Assembly: GCA_951813615.1 (NCBI GenBank)
Contig: OX638377.1
Span: forward strand, 3,162,001-3,226,000
Direction of reading: 5' to 3'
Length of the DNA stretch: 64,000 bases
Source of the DNA: an uncultured Latescibacterota bacterium
GTDB taxonomy: Bacteria; Latescibacterota; UBA2968; UBA8231
Below, one piece after another: positions 34,718 to 43,645 of this stretch (its first letter is position 1; every line of letters begins with the position of its first letter). The translations under genes and the position numbers were made by a program. Below the pieces are notes generated by a model that worked only from the letters and a program-made list of their open reading frames with translations, was not told where the DNA came from and made no database searches.

Positions 34718-35861
34718 TAAGAAGGGCAATCAAAACCATGATCCCCACACCCACAAGCGCCTTCACCTTCCAACCCATCCCTCCTCCCTCACGACCACCG
34801 TAACGGCGCAACACCTCAGCCACCGCAGAAGCATTCTCCTCCCCCGCATAGTGCAATGGCGTATGGCCATTTTCGTCTTTGACATTGGCGTCGGCTCCGT
34901 TGTTCAGCAACAACTCAGCCACCGCAGAAGCATCCTCAAACGCCGTTAGATGAAGCGGCGTAAGACCTTCTTTGAAGGCTTTGGCATTGGCGTCGGCTCT
35001 GTTGTTCAGCAACAACTCAGCCGTCGCAGAAGCATCTGCAAACGCCGCACTGTGCAGCGGCGTCTCGCCATTTTCGTCTTTGACATTGGCGTCGACTCCG
35101 TTGCGCAGCAACAACTCAGCCACCGCAGAAGCATCTCCAGATGCCGCACTGTGCAGCGGCGTAGCGCCATCTTTGCCTTTGACATTGGCGTCGACTCCGT
35201 TGCACAGCAACAACTCAGCCGTCGCAGAAGCATCTCCAGACGCCGCACTGTGCAGCGGCGTAGCGCCATTTTCGTCTTTAACATTGGCGTCGACTCCGTT
35301 GCGCAGCAACAACTCAGCCATCGCAGAAGCATCTCCAGACGCCGCCCTGTGCAGCGGCGTATCGCCATTTTCGTCTTTGGCATTGGCGTCGGCTCTGTTG
35401 TTCAGCAACACCTCAACCACCGCAGAAGCATTACTCCTCACCGCCCTGTGCAGCGGCGTATCGCCATTTTCGTCTTTGGCATTGGCGTCGACTCCGTTGC
35501 GCAGCAACAACTCAGCCACCGCAGAAGCATCTACATACTCCGCTATATGAAACGGCGTATGGCCATCTTCGTCTTTGGCATTGGCGTCGGCTCCGTTGCG
35601 CAGCAACAACTCAGCCACCGCAGGAGACTCCGGAAAGTACAGCGGCGTACGGCCGCTTTCGTCTTTGGCATCCACTGCCGCCCCCTGCTTGAGCAAGGAT
35701 AGCGCCAGCACGGGCAGGTCAAGCCTCGCTGCATGGTGCAGGTCGGTCCTGCCCTCATCGTCCACCGCATCCGGGGATGGCTCACGCCCCACATCTGCGA
35801 CAAATATTTGCTCCTGACGCTGCCGTTCTAACGCCTCCTGCTGCTTGTGTCCGTCACTCAT
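34332..35861 (-). CDS. Ankyrin repeat protein whose 3' end is replaced by IS sequence
   Basis: From ATG 35861 (GGGAGGAGACTC) the protein has the family header ALERQRQEQIFVADVGREPS and ten ankyrin repeats of the type DENGATPLHSAASGDASATA. Then come AEVLRRYGGREGGG and a membrane helix (VKALVGVGIMVLIALL). At that point the frame crosses the IS and reads ~128 meaningless residues antisense to the transposase. Without the IS the gene would end ...IALLSF and stop at 33765, giving 383 residues. The repeat part is intact, so a tailed protein may still be made. Confidence 0.9.
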   Translation of the reverse strand: MSDGHKQQEALERQRQEQIFVADVGREPSPDAVDDEGRTDLHHAARLDLPVLALSLLKQGAAVDAKDESGRTPLYFPESPAVAELLLRNGADANAKDEDGHTPFHIAEYVDASAVAELLLRNGVDANAKDENGDTPLHRAVRSNASAVVEVLLNNRADANAKDENGDTPLHRAASGDASAMAELLLRNGVDANVKDENGATPLHSAASGDASATAELLLCNGVDANVKGKDGATPLHSAASGDASAVAELLLRNGVDANVKDENGETPLHSAAFADASATAELLLNNRADANAKAFKEGLTPLHLTAFEDASAVAELLLNNGADANVKDENGHTPLHYAGEENASAVAEVLRRYGGREGGGMGWKVKALVGVGIMVLIALLRAYTKIAFQLITRSWRPTLSVSFALNQEEESHGHQDRFAGYDLAYPGCVVGFDCPDSGAGQTTRHRRASVHAQSRPFRRHYLCVTQRLSMAGYSAGNLRPRIDRAWPVSTLGSTRRVSPRLANPAALL

Positions 35862-35959
35862 GAGTCTCCTCCCATAAATACCCCGGCATCAAGTGGCTCG
35901 CCGAACGTCAACGCAGCGATTATCCGGGCCTTGATGGAACTAAGGGGACTAAAGCTGAT

Positions 35960-36303
35960 TAAGAGTATTTCTTACCCATCGAATAGAGTTGCTACGATGG
36001 CCGAGTATACCATTGAAGCAGCTATACATTTTTGGCTTCGTGCTTTCCTGCGATCATGGCTTACATAATCAGAGACACCTATGAGTCCTAAAAGGCAGCC
36101 ATAGAATCCCATAAGCTTTAAAAAATAAGGCCTATGTATGACCTACATGTGATCTGCAAACCTGTTTCCGTGATTTTATTATGATTTTTGTCCAATACGA
36201 TATGATTGGCTCCGCTTAGACCTACCGCGTCTTGAATCCGGTTGTATTATTTAACATGAGTTCGGGTTAAGCGACCTTCTAACTGAAGTCGTGCTTCCGC
36301 TTA
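35960..36303. repeat. ~350-bp direct repeat, copy B
   Basis: This is the partner of the repeat at 33175-33532 in the same orientation, with one 14-bp deletion. It ends 99 bases before the ankyrin start at 35861 (minus strand). No gene lies in 35862-36476 apart from this repeat. The remaining ~170 bases before the sensor kinase show no clear element except a GGAGAA ribosome site. Confidence 0.92.
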
Positions 36304-36476
36304 GTAGTATAGCTTGCAATGTAGGCGTTTACACATATTGAAACTAGCCTGCCGAGCTTTTGCCCCTCTGCTTATTCCGAGCAGTCCGGCCTCCGAATGG
36401 GAGCCCACTCAAGTTATTTAGCCGCTGCCCGACGACCTGTACCACAGGTATCCCTCATCCCGATGGAGAAGATGAG

Positions 36477-38831
36477 TTGAAAAACGACGAGCGAGACCAA
36501 CGAATAGAGACGCTGCGCAACCGCCTCGCCAAGCTGAGCGAGGCCAGCCTCCGCATCAACGAGAGCCTTGACCTCGACACGGTATTGCAGGAAATCCTCG
36601 ACAGTGCCCGATCACTGACCAACGCCCAGTACGGCGTGATCGCCACCTTGGATGATGGAGGGCAGGTGGAGGACTTCCTGTCCTCCGGCCTGACAGCCGA
36701 TGAGAGCCAGCACTTATGGGAGACGCCCGAAGGGCCGAATCTCTTCAAACACCTAAAAAATAGTCCAAGACCGCAGAGAATCCGGGACTTTGCCAGCTAC
36801 GCTAGATCGTTGAATATTCACGAATTCTGCCTGCCCGTTGAAGTGAGCTCCTTTCTGACGGCCTCGATTCGCCACCGGGGCAAGAATGTGGGCAACATTT
36901 GCCTAGCAAAGAGAGAGCCCAGACAGGAGTTCACCCGCGAAGACGAAGAGACTTTGGTGATGTTCGCGTCCCAAGCGGCGCTGGTCATTGCCAACGCCCA
37001 CAGGCACCGCGACGAACAGCGGGCCAGAGCCGACTTAGAAACCCTGATCAACACCTCGCCCGTGGGCATCGCGGTCTTAGACGCCCGAACCGGTGTACCG
37101 GTGTACCTCAACCGAGAGTCCAGAAGGATTATGAGAGACCTGCAGACGCCGGGATACCCCACGGAGCAGTTCTTCAACGTGCTCACCATCCGGCGTGCAG
37201 ATGGGAGCGAGATCGATCTGGCCGAGATTCCCATCGCGCAGGCTTTGAGCACTGGCGAGACCATCCACTCCGAGGAGGTCGTCCTTCAGATGCCCGACGG
37301 CCAGTCAATGACCACAGTGATAAACATCACACCCATCCGTTCGCAGGACGGCGAAGTTGAGTCGGTCGTCGTCACGCTACAGGACATGACGCCGCTGGAG
37401 GAACTGGAGCGGCTGCGAGCTGAGTTCTTGGGTATGATAAGCCACGAGTTGCGCGTCCCACTGACCTCCATTAGAGGCTCCGCAACCTCTCTGCTGGACG
37501 CTTCATCCGACCTGAACCCTGCCGAGCGCCAGTTCCTCCAGATTATCGTCAATCAAACCGACCACATGAGCGAGCTGATCAACGACCTGCTCGACGTGGT
37601 ACGCATCGAGACAGGCACGCTGCCGATTCGTCCCGAACTAGTGGAAATCACCAGCTTGGTGGACCGAGCCAGAAACACCTTCCTAAGCGGCGGCAGGAAC
37701 AACCTCACCCTCGATCTCGCGCCGGACTTGCCTTTGGTCATGGCAGACAGACAGCGCATCGTCCAAGTTCTGGACAATCTCCTGTCCAATGCGGCAAAGT
37801 ACTCGCCGGCGTCGTCCGTCATCCGGGTGGCCGCCGAGCAAACGGATTTCCACGTGGCGATCACCATCGCCGACGAGGGCATCGGGATCTCTGCCGAGCA
37901 GTTGCCGCGCCTGTTCAGGAAGTTTTCTCGGACCAACGGCGAGGACGGGCAAGGCGAAATCGGCGGTTCGGGTCTTGGCCTTGCCATCTGCAAGGGGATC
38001 GTGGAGGCACACGGTGGCCGCATCTGGGCTGAGAGCGACGGGGTGGGCGAAGGTGCGCGGTTCACCTTTACTATACCAGTGGTCGAAGATGCCGGGACTG
38101 ACACAGCCCGGCTCGCCGCCCGCCCGCGGCAGGAGGCGGGAGAGAATACCCACATTCTGGTGGTGGACGACGACCCAAAGGCACTGAGTTTCATCCAGGA
38201 CACCCTCTCGGAGAAGGGCTTCACGTCGGTGGTGACCCCCGACCCACAGGAGGCGTTCCGCCTCTTGGAGGAGCAAAGGCCTCACCTGGTCTTACTCGAT
38301 CTAGTGCTGCCCGACTCTGACGGCATGGACCTGATGAAGTCCATCCTCCGTATGGTCGACGTGCCGGTCATTTTCGTCTCCGGATACAGTAAGGATCAGA
38401 TTATCGCACAAGCCTTCGAGGAGGGGGCCGCTGACTACATCGTCAAGCCCTTCTCGCCGACGGAGTTGATAGCGAGGATTAGGGCAGCCCTGCGCAGACA
38501 GGCAGACCCGTACCGGGTCGAATGGGCGGAACCCTACGTATTAGGCGACTTGACCATTGACTACGCCGAACGTCGCGTGACAGTGGCCAACCGGCCGGTG
38601 CAGCTAACCGATATCGAATACAGACTGCTCTTCGAGCTTTCGGTCAATGCCGGACGAGTGTTGACCTACAACCAGTTATTGCTAAGGGTATGGGGCCTGA
38701 CCAACGCCAGCGATATACGGGTGATACGCACTCTCGTCAAGAAGCTCCGCCACAAGTTGGGCGACGACGCGAGCAGTCCCCAATATATCTTTACCGAGTT
38801 TCGCGTCGGCTACCGGATGCCGAAAGGATAG
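36477..38831 (+). CDS. One-piece sensor histidine kinase/response regulator with DNA-binding output
   Basis: This ~784-residue protein has, in order, a GAF domain (~20-180) and a PAS domain (~190-310). HisKA follows with FLGMISHELRVPLTSIRGSA, then HATPase (LLSNAAKYSP, ADEGIGISAEQLP, GSGLGLAICKGIVEAHGG). A receiver (~560-680) has VVDDD, phospho-Asp in LLDLVLPDSDG and VKPFSP, and an OmpR-type winged helix ends the protein (LTDIEYRLLFELSVNAGRVL). It holds a whole two-component pathway and has no membrane helix. The start is taken as TTG 36477 with GGAGAA; the upstream in-frame ATG at 36360 gives an unlikely lead. Confidence 0.93.
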   Translation: MKNDERDQRIETLRNRLAKLSEASLRINESLDLDTVLQEILDSARSLTNAQYGVIATLDDGGQVEDFLSSGLTADESQHLWETPEGPNLFKHLKNSPRPQRIRDFASYARSLNIHEFCLPVEVSSFLTASIRHRGKNVGNICLAKREPRQEFTREDEETLVMFASQAALVIANAHRHRDEQRARADLETLINTSPVGIAVLDARTGVPVYLNRESRRIMRDLQTPGYPTEQFFNVLTIRRADGSEIDLAEIPIAQALSTGETIHSEEVVLQMPDGQSMTTVINITPIRSQDGEVESVVVTLQDMTPLEELERLRAEFLGMISHELRVPLTSIRGSATSLLDASSDLNPAERQFLQIIVNQTDHMSELINDLLDVVRIETGTLPIRPELVEITSLVDRARNTFLSGGRNNLTLDLAPDLPLVMADRQRIVQVLDNLLSNAAKYSPASSVIRVAAEQTDFHVAITIADEGIGISAEQLPRLFRKFSRTNGEDGQGEIGGSGLGLAICKGIVEAHGGRIWAESDGVGEGARFTFTIPVVEDAGTDTARLAARPRQEAGENTHILVVDDDPKALSFIQDTLSEKGFTSVVTPDPQEAFRLLEEQRPHLVLLDLVLPDSDGMDLMKSILRMVDVPVIFVSGYSKDQIIAQAFEEGAADYIVKPFSPTELIARIRAALRRQADPYRVEWAEPYVLGDLTIDYAERRVTVANRPVQLTDIEYRLLFELSVNAGRVLTYNQLLLRVWGLTNASDIRVIRTLVKKLRHKLGDDASSPQYIFTEFRVGYRMPKG

Positions 38832-38893
38832 GAACCGGGAGAGGGGACGAGGGAGCCGTGGCAGCCTTTTTGGTTGATTGTTGGCGGGAGATG

Positions 38894-39050
38894 TCACACC
38901 GCCACATTGTTCCGCGGCCGCCCCTCCAAAAACGCAATCACATTGTCCACCGCGCCCTCGTTCAGCAAATCCACCCCCTCGGGCGTCTGATCGGCCGCAT
39001 GAGGTGTCAGCGCCACCTGATCGCAATCGAGGATGGGATCGTCGCTCGCC
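38894..39050 (-). pseudogene. Duplicated 3' end of a D-2-hydroxyacid dehydrogenase gene
   Basis: The minus strand encodes SDDPILDCDQVALTPHAADQ through EGRPRNNVAV and a stop, the last ~50 residues of the dehydrogenase at 40749-41711, with about 5% base differences. The copy starts where the AAA-ATPase gene ends, so the AAA gene is bracketed by this fragment and by the real 3' end at 40749. The rest of 38832-39065 holds nothing else. Confidence 0.9.
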
Positions 39051-39065
39051 ACCAGCCTCGCCTGC

Positions 39066-40613
39066 TCAGGCGCGTTCCACGTCAAACGCCGCGACATTGC
39101 GCTCGTCCTTGCTGAACTCCACGCCGATCAGGTATATCGGCTGCCCCAAACCGCGATATTTATCTGCGTAGCGACGCTCCTTTAGCTGGGCCAGCGCCGC
39201 ACCCGCCGACGAAAGCTCAACTACCTTGAACTCGAACAAATAGACGGTGCCGTTGAACAAAACCGCCATGTCCAGCCGACCGTGGCTGCTGCTGTCCTCC
39301 ACGGTGATGTTCAGCCCCAACGCCGCGAAATAGGAGTAGAACACACTCGCGTAGTAGCCCTCGTACCGAGCGATGTCGTTGTTGGTGTACCACTCGTAGG
39401 GAATGCTGGCGAAGAAAGCGTGGAACAGCGTCTCCAGCCCGGCGAAGTCGTTGGCCTCCAGCAGCCGGTAGAGCTGGATGCTGTTGGCCATCTGCCGCGT
39501 CGAGTCCTGCACCAAGTAGCGCAGCAAGCTGCGGTTCAGGCTCTGCCGCACCTCCCGGTTGGGATAGCCCAAGCGATAGAGCCGTTCGCCGCCCAAGTCC
39601 TCTTCTTCTGTTATCGTCAGGTAGCCGGTCTGGAACAGCAGCGCCTCGGTGGCTATATCATCCACGTCAAAAGTCGATAGCAACTCGTCGCTGCCGACCA
39701 TCTCACCTAGTTCCAACGAACTAACGTGGCGCTTGCCCAGCGTTTCGACCAGAAACGTCGGCGTCCCGGTCTCAAACCAATACGCTCTGAACTCGCGGCT
39801 GTCGAACAGCAGCAGGATGTCGAAGGGGTTGTACACCTTGTCGTCGCCGAGCCAACGGTATCCATTGTACCAATCGCGGATCTGCTCCCGGTCCAAGCCG
39901 GGCAGTTCCGGTGCAAACACAGTATCCAAGTCCGCCTCGGTATAGCCGCAGAGAGCCGAATAGCGCCCATCTATGGTGATGTCCTTCAGATTGTTGAGAC
40001 CAGAAAACAGGCTGACCTTGGAAAATTTGCTCACCCCGGTTATGAACGTGAAGCGGATGTGGGCGTCGGCAAACTTCACGGTCGAATACAGGCCGCGCAG
40101 AAAGTCGCGGTTGGCGCGGGCGACCTCCGGCACTTCCAGCGCATCCAAAATCGGCTTGTCGTACTCATCAATCAGCACTGCAACGCGCTGACCGGTGCGC
40201 TCGTGCAGCGCTTCTAGCTGGCGGGCGAAACGCCCCGGCACCGTGGCAGACTCGGCAACTACCCCAGATCGTCGTTCAATGGCGGTTAGCTGGTCCATGA
40301 GGTTCGCTTGCAAGTAGCCCGGCTCAGTGAAGTTGCCGCTACTGAAGTCGAGCCGCAGCACCGGATGGCGCACCGACCAATCCCAATGGTCGTGTATGTG
40401 CAGCCCCACAAATAGCGGCTCGTTGCTTTCGAACAACTCTTTGAGCGTGTCTAAAAACAGGCTCTTGCCAAAGCGCCGGGGGCGCGACAGGAAGTAGTGT
40501 TTGCCCTCATCAAGCAGCCTGCGTATGTAAGCCGTCTTATCGACGTAGTAGCAGTTCTCATCGCGGATCTCGCGGAAGGTCTGAATGCCGATGGGCAGTC
40601 TGCGTTTGCTCAT
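39066..40613 (-). CDS. AAA-ATPase-like/PD-(D/E)XK nuclease-like protein (DUF1703 type)
   Basis: This is a 515-residue protein. The N-terminal AAA-like domain has LPIGIQTFREIRDENCYYVD, Walker A-like SRPRRFGKSLFLDTL and Walker B-like VAVLIDEYDKPI. The C-terminal ~120 residues carry the PDDEXK_9 pattern, RLDMAVLFNGTVYLFEFKVV. These proteins are common and often mobile in Bacteroidetes-like and uncultured genomes. Their role is unclear, though they look like nuclease-linked defence or selfish genes. ATG 40613 has GGAGGTGCGTCC; the frame to 40634 adds seven residues. Confidence 0.9.
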   Translation of the reverse strand: MSKRRLPIGIQTFREIRDENCYYVDKTAYIRRLLDEGKHYFLSRPRRFGKSLFLDTLKELFESNEPLFVGLHIHDHWDWSVRHPVLRLDFSSGNFTEPGYLQANLMDQLTAIERRSGVVAESATVPGRFARQLEALHERTGQRVAVLIDEYDKPILDALEVPEVARANRDFLRGLYSTVKFADAHIRFTFITGVSKFSKVSLFSGLNNLKDITIDGRYSALCGYTEADLDTVFAPELPGLDREQIRDWYNGYRWLGDDKVYNPFDILLLFDSREFRAYWFETGTPTFLVETLGKRHVSSLELGEMVGSDELLSTFDVDDIATEALLFQTGYLTITEEEDLGGERLYRLGYPNREVRQSLNRSLLRYLVQDSTRQMANSIQLYRLLEANDFAGLETLFHAFFASIPYEWYTNNDIARYEGYYASVFYSYFAALGLNITVEDSSSHGRLDMAVLFNGTVYLFEFKVVELSSAGAALAQLKERRYADKYRGLGQPIYLIGVEFSKDERNVAAFDVERA

Positions 40614-40748
40614 GGACGCACCTCCTTCAGGCACAAAGGCAGTCGTAGATAAGGCGAAATGCTTTTATACTCCGACTCGACCATGTAGAGGCTATGAAAG
40701 AACGCCTCACTCATAAGTCTATCCTATGATTTTCTTCCCCGCCCCATC

Positions 40749-41711
40749 TCACACCGCCACGTTGTTCTGTGGCCGCCCCTCCAAAAACGCAATCACATTG
40801 TCCACCGCGCCCTCGTTCAGCAAATCCACCCCCTCGGGCGTCTGATCCGCCGCATGAGGCGTCAGCACCACCTGATCGCAATCGAGGATGGGATCGTCGC
40901 TCGGCAGCGGCTCCTCGGGGAACACGTCCAGTCCAGCCCCACCCACATGCCCGGACAACAGAGCATCGCGCAAAGCGTTCATGTCCAGCACATCGCCGCG
41001 TGCGCCGTTCAACACCAGCGCCCCTTCCTTCATCAGACCAAACTCGCGCGCCCCGAGAAAGTGCCGAGTATCCTCGGTCAACTTCACGTGTAGGCTGACC
41101 ACGTCCGCGGTCTGCAACAGCTCGTCGAGTTCCACAAAGCGCACCCCGTACTCGGCCGCACGCTCAGGCGACGGATTGAAAGTCCACGCAATGACCTCCA
41201 TGCCAATGGCCCGTCCCAACCGCGCCATCTCCGCGCCAATCGGCCCCGTGCCCACTACACCTAACACCTTCCCTTGCAGCATGGTGTTCATCGCGCGCGT
41301 CCAGCGGCCAGCCTTCAGCTCGGCGGTCTGGAAATAGGCGCGCTTGGACAGGGCGAACATCAGCCCGAACATGTGCTCGGCCACCACCGGCGCGGTGCGG
41401 CCGGGCTGATTCGACACCACGATCCCGCACTCTTTGGCAATCGCCAAGTCGATCATGTCCGTGCCGATGGAGCAGGTGGCAATCATCTTGAGCGCGGGCA
41501 AGCGGCGCATTTCCTCGCGCCACGTGACGACTCCGCGCGTGTTGATAATGATTTGCGCGCCCTCGGCCCGTGCGATTTTCTCGTCCGCGCTTTGCGGCGT
41601 ATCCTCGAACAGGGTGACATCCCCGTAGGGAGCGAGCCGCTGCAAATGCGGCGAACCGGCGATCTGAATTGGATTGTCGCCGGGCACTACGATCTGTACG
41701 CGTTCTGACAT
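40749..41711 (-). CDS. D-isomer-specific 2-hydroxyacid dehydrogenase
   Basis: This 320-residue NAD-dependent enzyme has the Rossmann motif VVGTGPIGAEMARLG and the catalytic set Arg (VLNGARGDVLD), Glu (DVFPEEPLP) and His (VLTPHAADQTP). It reduces a 2-keto acid or oxidises a D-2-hydroxy acid such as glycerate, lactate or phosphoglycerate; the substrate is not set by sequence. It is transcribed away from the alcohol dehydrogenase gene at 41791. Its 3' end is duplicated at 38894. Confidence 0.93.
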   Translation of the reverse strand: MSERVQIVVPGDNPIQIAGSPHLQRLAPYGDVTLFEDTPQSADEKIARAEGAQIIINTRGVVTWREEMRRLPALKMIATCSIGTDMIDLAIAKECGIVVSNQPGRTAPVVAEHMFGLMFALSKRAYFQTAELKAGRWTRAMNTMLQGKVLGVVGTGPIGAEMARLGRAIGMEVIAWTFNPSPERAAEYGVRFVELDELLQTADVVSLHVKLTEDTRHFLGAREFGLMKEGALVLNGARGDVLDMNALRDALLSGHVGGAGLDVFPEEPLPSDDPILDCDQVVLTPHAADQTPEGVDLLNEGAVDNVIAFLEGRPQNNVAV

Positions 41712-41790
41712 GGCATATCCTCGCTGAGAAGTGTATATTTTGGCTCGCTATAAACCCAAAAAACGAGCCCAACGTCAAGCGAGTCGTCCC

Positions 41791-42813
41791 ATGCCCCGAG
41801 CACTCATCGCCCCGGCCGCCGAACAAGTGGCCTTTCAGGAATGCGAATCGCCACCGCTAACAGAAGGCCAAGTTCGCGTCAAAAGTCTGTACGCGGCCGC
41901 CAAGCACGGCACTGAAATGTCGATGTTTAAGGGGTACGCTGGCCCGCGCGGCCGCTTTGACTCCGAGCGGCGCATCTTCGACTATCAGGGCGAGGGCGTC
42001 CAATATCCCGTGACATTGGGCAACATGGGCGTCGGCGAAGTCGTCGAATTGGGTCCGGGCGTCACACAACTCAAAGAAGGCGACCGCATCTTTGCCTACG
42101 GCCCGTTCCGCGAGGAACACGTCTGGCCCGAAACCGCGCGGCGCTTGCCCGCAGACGTACCTTGGCAAGCCGCGGTCTGCCTCGACCCGGCGGACTTTGC
42201 CCTCGGCGCAGTGCGCGACGGACACGTCCGCATCGGCGACGCCGTAGCTATTTCGGGCCTCGGGGCGATCAGCCTGATCGCCGTGCAATTCTGCCGCTTG
42301 GCCGGTGCCCACCCCATCATCGCCCTCGACCCATTGGCCAACCGGCGCGAAGCAGCCCGCGCCTGCGGAGCCGACCTCGTCCTCGACCCCACACAATGCG
42401 ATGCCGGCTTGGAGATCAAGAAGGCCACGGCCAACCGTGGTGCAGACGTGATCATTGATTACAGCGGGCATCCCGCGGCCATGCAGCAGGCCCTGCGTGG
42501 GGTCGCCTACCGGGGTACGATCGTAGCCGGCGCGTATCCCGGCGCGTGGACGACGGGGCTGGACTTGGGCGCCGAAGCCCACATGAACCGACCGCACATC
42601 GTATTTTCACGCGCCAACAGCGAGCCGAACCCCGACCACCCCAATTGGGACAATACCCGCATCTACGACGTATGCTGGCGTATGCTCGCTGAAGGCCAAG
42701 TCGATTGCCTGCCCATCGTACAGCCCATCGTGCCCTTTGACGACCTGCTCGACGCGTACCCCAAAATCGCCACTCAACCCGAAGCAAATATCAAGCTCGG
42801 CGTCCAGTTTTAA
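41791..42813 (+). CDS. Medium-chain dehydrogenase/reductase (alcohol dehydrogenase-like)
   Basis: This 340-residue protein has the MDR layout: a GroES-like N-terminus (VTLGNMGVGEVVELGPGVTQ) and a Rossmann domain (GDAVAISGLGAISLIAVQFC). The catalytic-zinc Cys found in classic alcohol dehydrogenases is missing (AAAKHGTEMSMFKG), so it may not bind zinc or may use another ligand. ATG 41791 is chosen because the conserved region starts there. It is 27 nt before a TIM-barrel isomerase, so it probably oxidises a sugar or inositol. Confidence 0.87.
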   Translation: MPRALIAPAAEQVAFQECESPPLTEGQVRVKSLYAAAKHGTEMSMFKGYAGPRGRFDSERRIFDYQGEGVQYPVTLGNMGVGEVVELGPGVTQLKEGDRIFAYGPFREEHVWPETARRLPADVPWQAAVCLDPADFALGAVRDGHVRIGDAVAISGLGAISLIAVQFCRLAGAHPIIALDPLANRREAARACGADLVLDPTQCDAGLEIKKATANRGADVIIDYSGHPAAMQQALRGVAYRGTIVAGAYPGAWTTGLDLGAEAHMNRPHIVFSRANSEPNPDHPNWDNTRIYDVCWRMLAEGQVDCLPIVQPIVPFDDLLDAYPKIATQPEANIKLGVQF

Positions 42814-42840
42814 CGCTGGACCGCCAGAAGAAAGGACGCC

Positions 42841-43644
42841 ATGAAAATTGCCTTACAGGAAGGGCTGCTGCCCGGAGAAAGCCTCGCGGAAAAGCTCGAC
42901 TTCGCCGAATCGCTGAACATCGAAGGGCTAGAGGTCGGCGGCCGCTCGCGTCTGTACGATCACGTCGAAGAATACGAAAAGGCCCTCGCCGGTCGCTCCA
43001 TCAAGATTGCTTCCATCTGCGGCCAAGAGACCTTTGATTGGCTCGACCCCGACCCGGGCAAGCGCGCCAACAGCCTCGCCGAGACCCGCCGCCAATTGGA
43101 AGCCTGCGGGCATTTCCAAGCCGTCGGCCAGATCGTCCCCCCTATCTTTGGGCCGCCGCGCATTCCCGACCTTTCGCCGCTGCAAGACGCCATTTCCCTA
43201 GAGAAGGCCCTGCTCGTCGAACTGGTCAAAAACCTCGCCGCCCATGCCGCTAGCCAAGGTACCTTGCTCCTGCTCGAACCCCTCAACCGCTACGAACAAC
43301 ACCTCTTGCGCCGCCAAGCCGACGGCGTCGAAATCATCGAGCGCGCCGGCAGCCCCCAAGGTGTGGCCCTGCTCAGCGACTTCTTCCACATGCACATCGA
43401 AGAAACCGACACTCCGGCCGCCTTCCGCCGTGCGGGCCACCACGTAGCCCACGTCCACATGGCCGACAATACGCGCATGCAGCCGGGCACCGGCGACATC
43501 GATTGGCGCGCCGGCCTACAGGCCCTCAAGGACATCGGCTTTAGTGGCTATCTAGCCTACGAATGCGGCATCGAAGGCGAACCCAAAGACGCACTGACAA
43601 AATCGGTGCAATTCGTGCGAGAAACCATCGCCCAACTCGACTGA
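42841..43644 (+). CDS. Sugar phosphate isomerase/epimerase (TIM barrel)
   Basis: This 267-residue xylose-isomerase-like barrel has conserved acidic and His metal ligands in GTLLLLEPLNRYEQHLL, GVALLSDFFHMHIEE, HVAHVHMADNTRMQPGTG and YLAYECGIEG. This matches hydroxypyruvate isomerase or tagatose-3-epimerase type enzymes. An AGAAGAAAGGACGCC leader holds the ribosome site. It follows the MDR gene and its stop is 1 nt from the ppk start, so it is cotranscribed with polyphosphate kinase. Confidence 0.88.
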   Translation: MKIALQEGLLPGESLAEKLDFAESLNIEGLEVGGRSRLYDHVEEYEKALAGRSIKIASICGQETFDWLDPDPGKRANSLAETRRQLEACGHFQAVGQIVPPIFGPPRIPDLSPLQDAISLEKALLVELVKNLAAHAASQGTLLLLEPLNRYEQHLLRRQADGVEIIERAGSPQGVALLSDFFHMHIEETDTPAAFRRAGHHVAHVHMADNTRMQPGTGDIDWRAGLQALKDIGFSGYLAYECGIEGEPKDALTKSVQFVRETIAQLD

Positions 43645-43645
43645 T

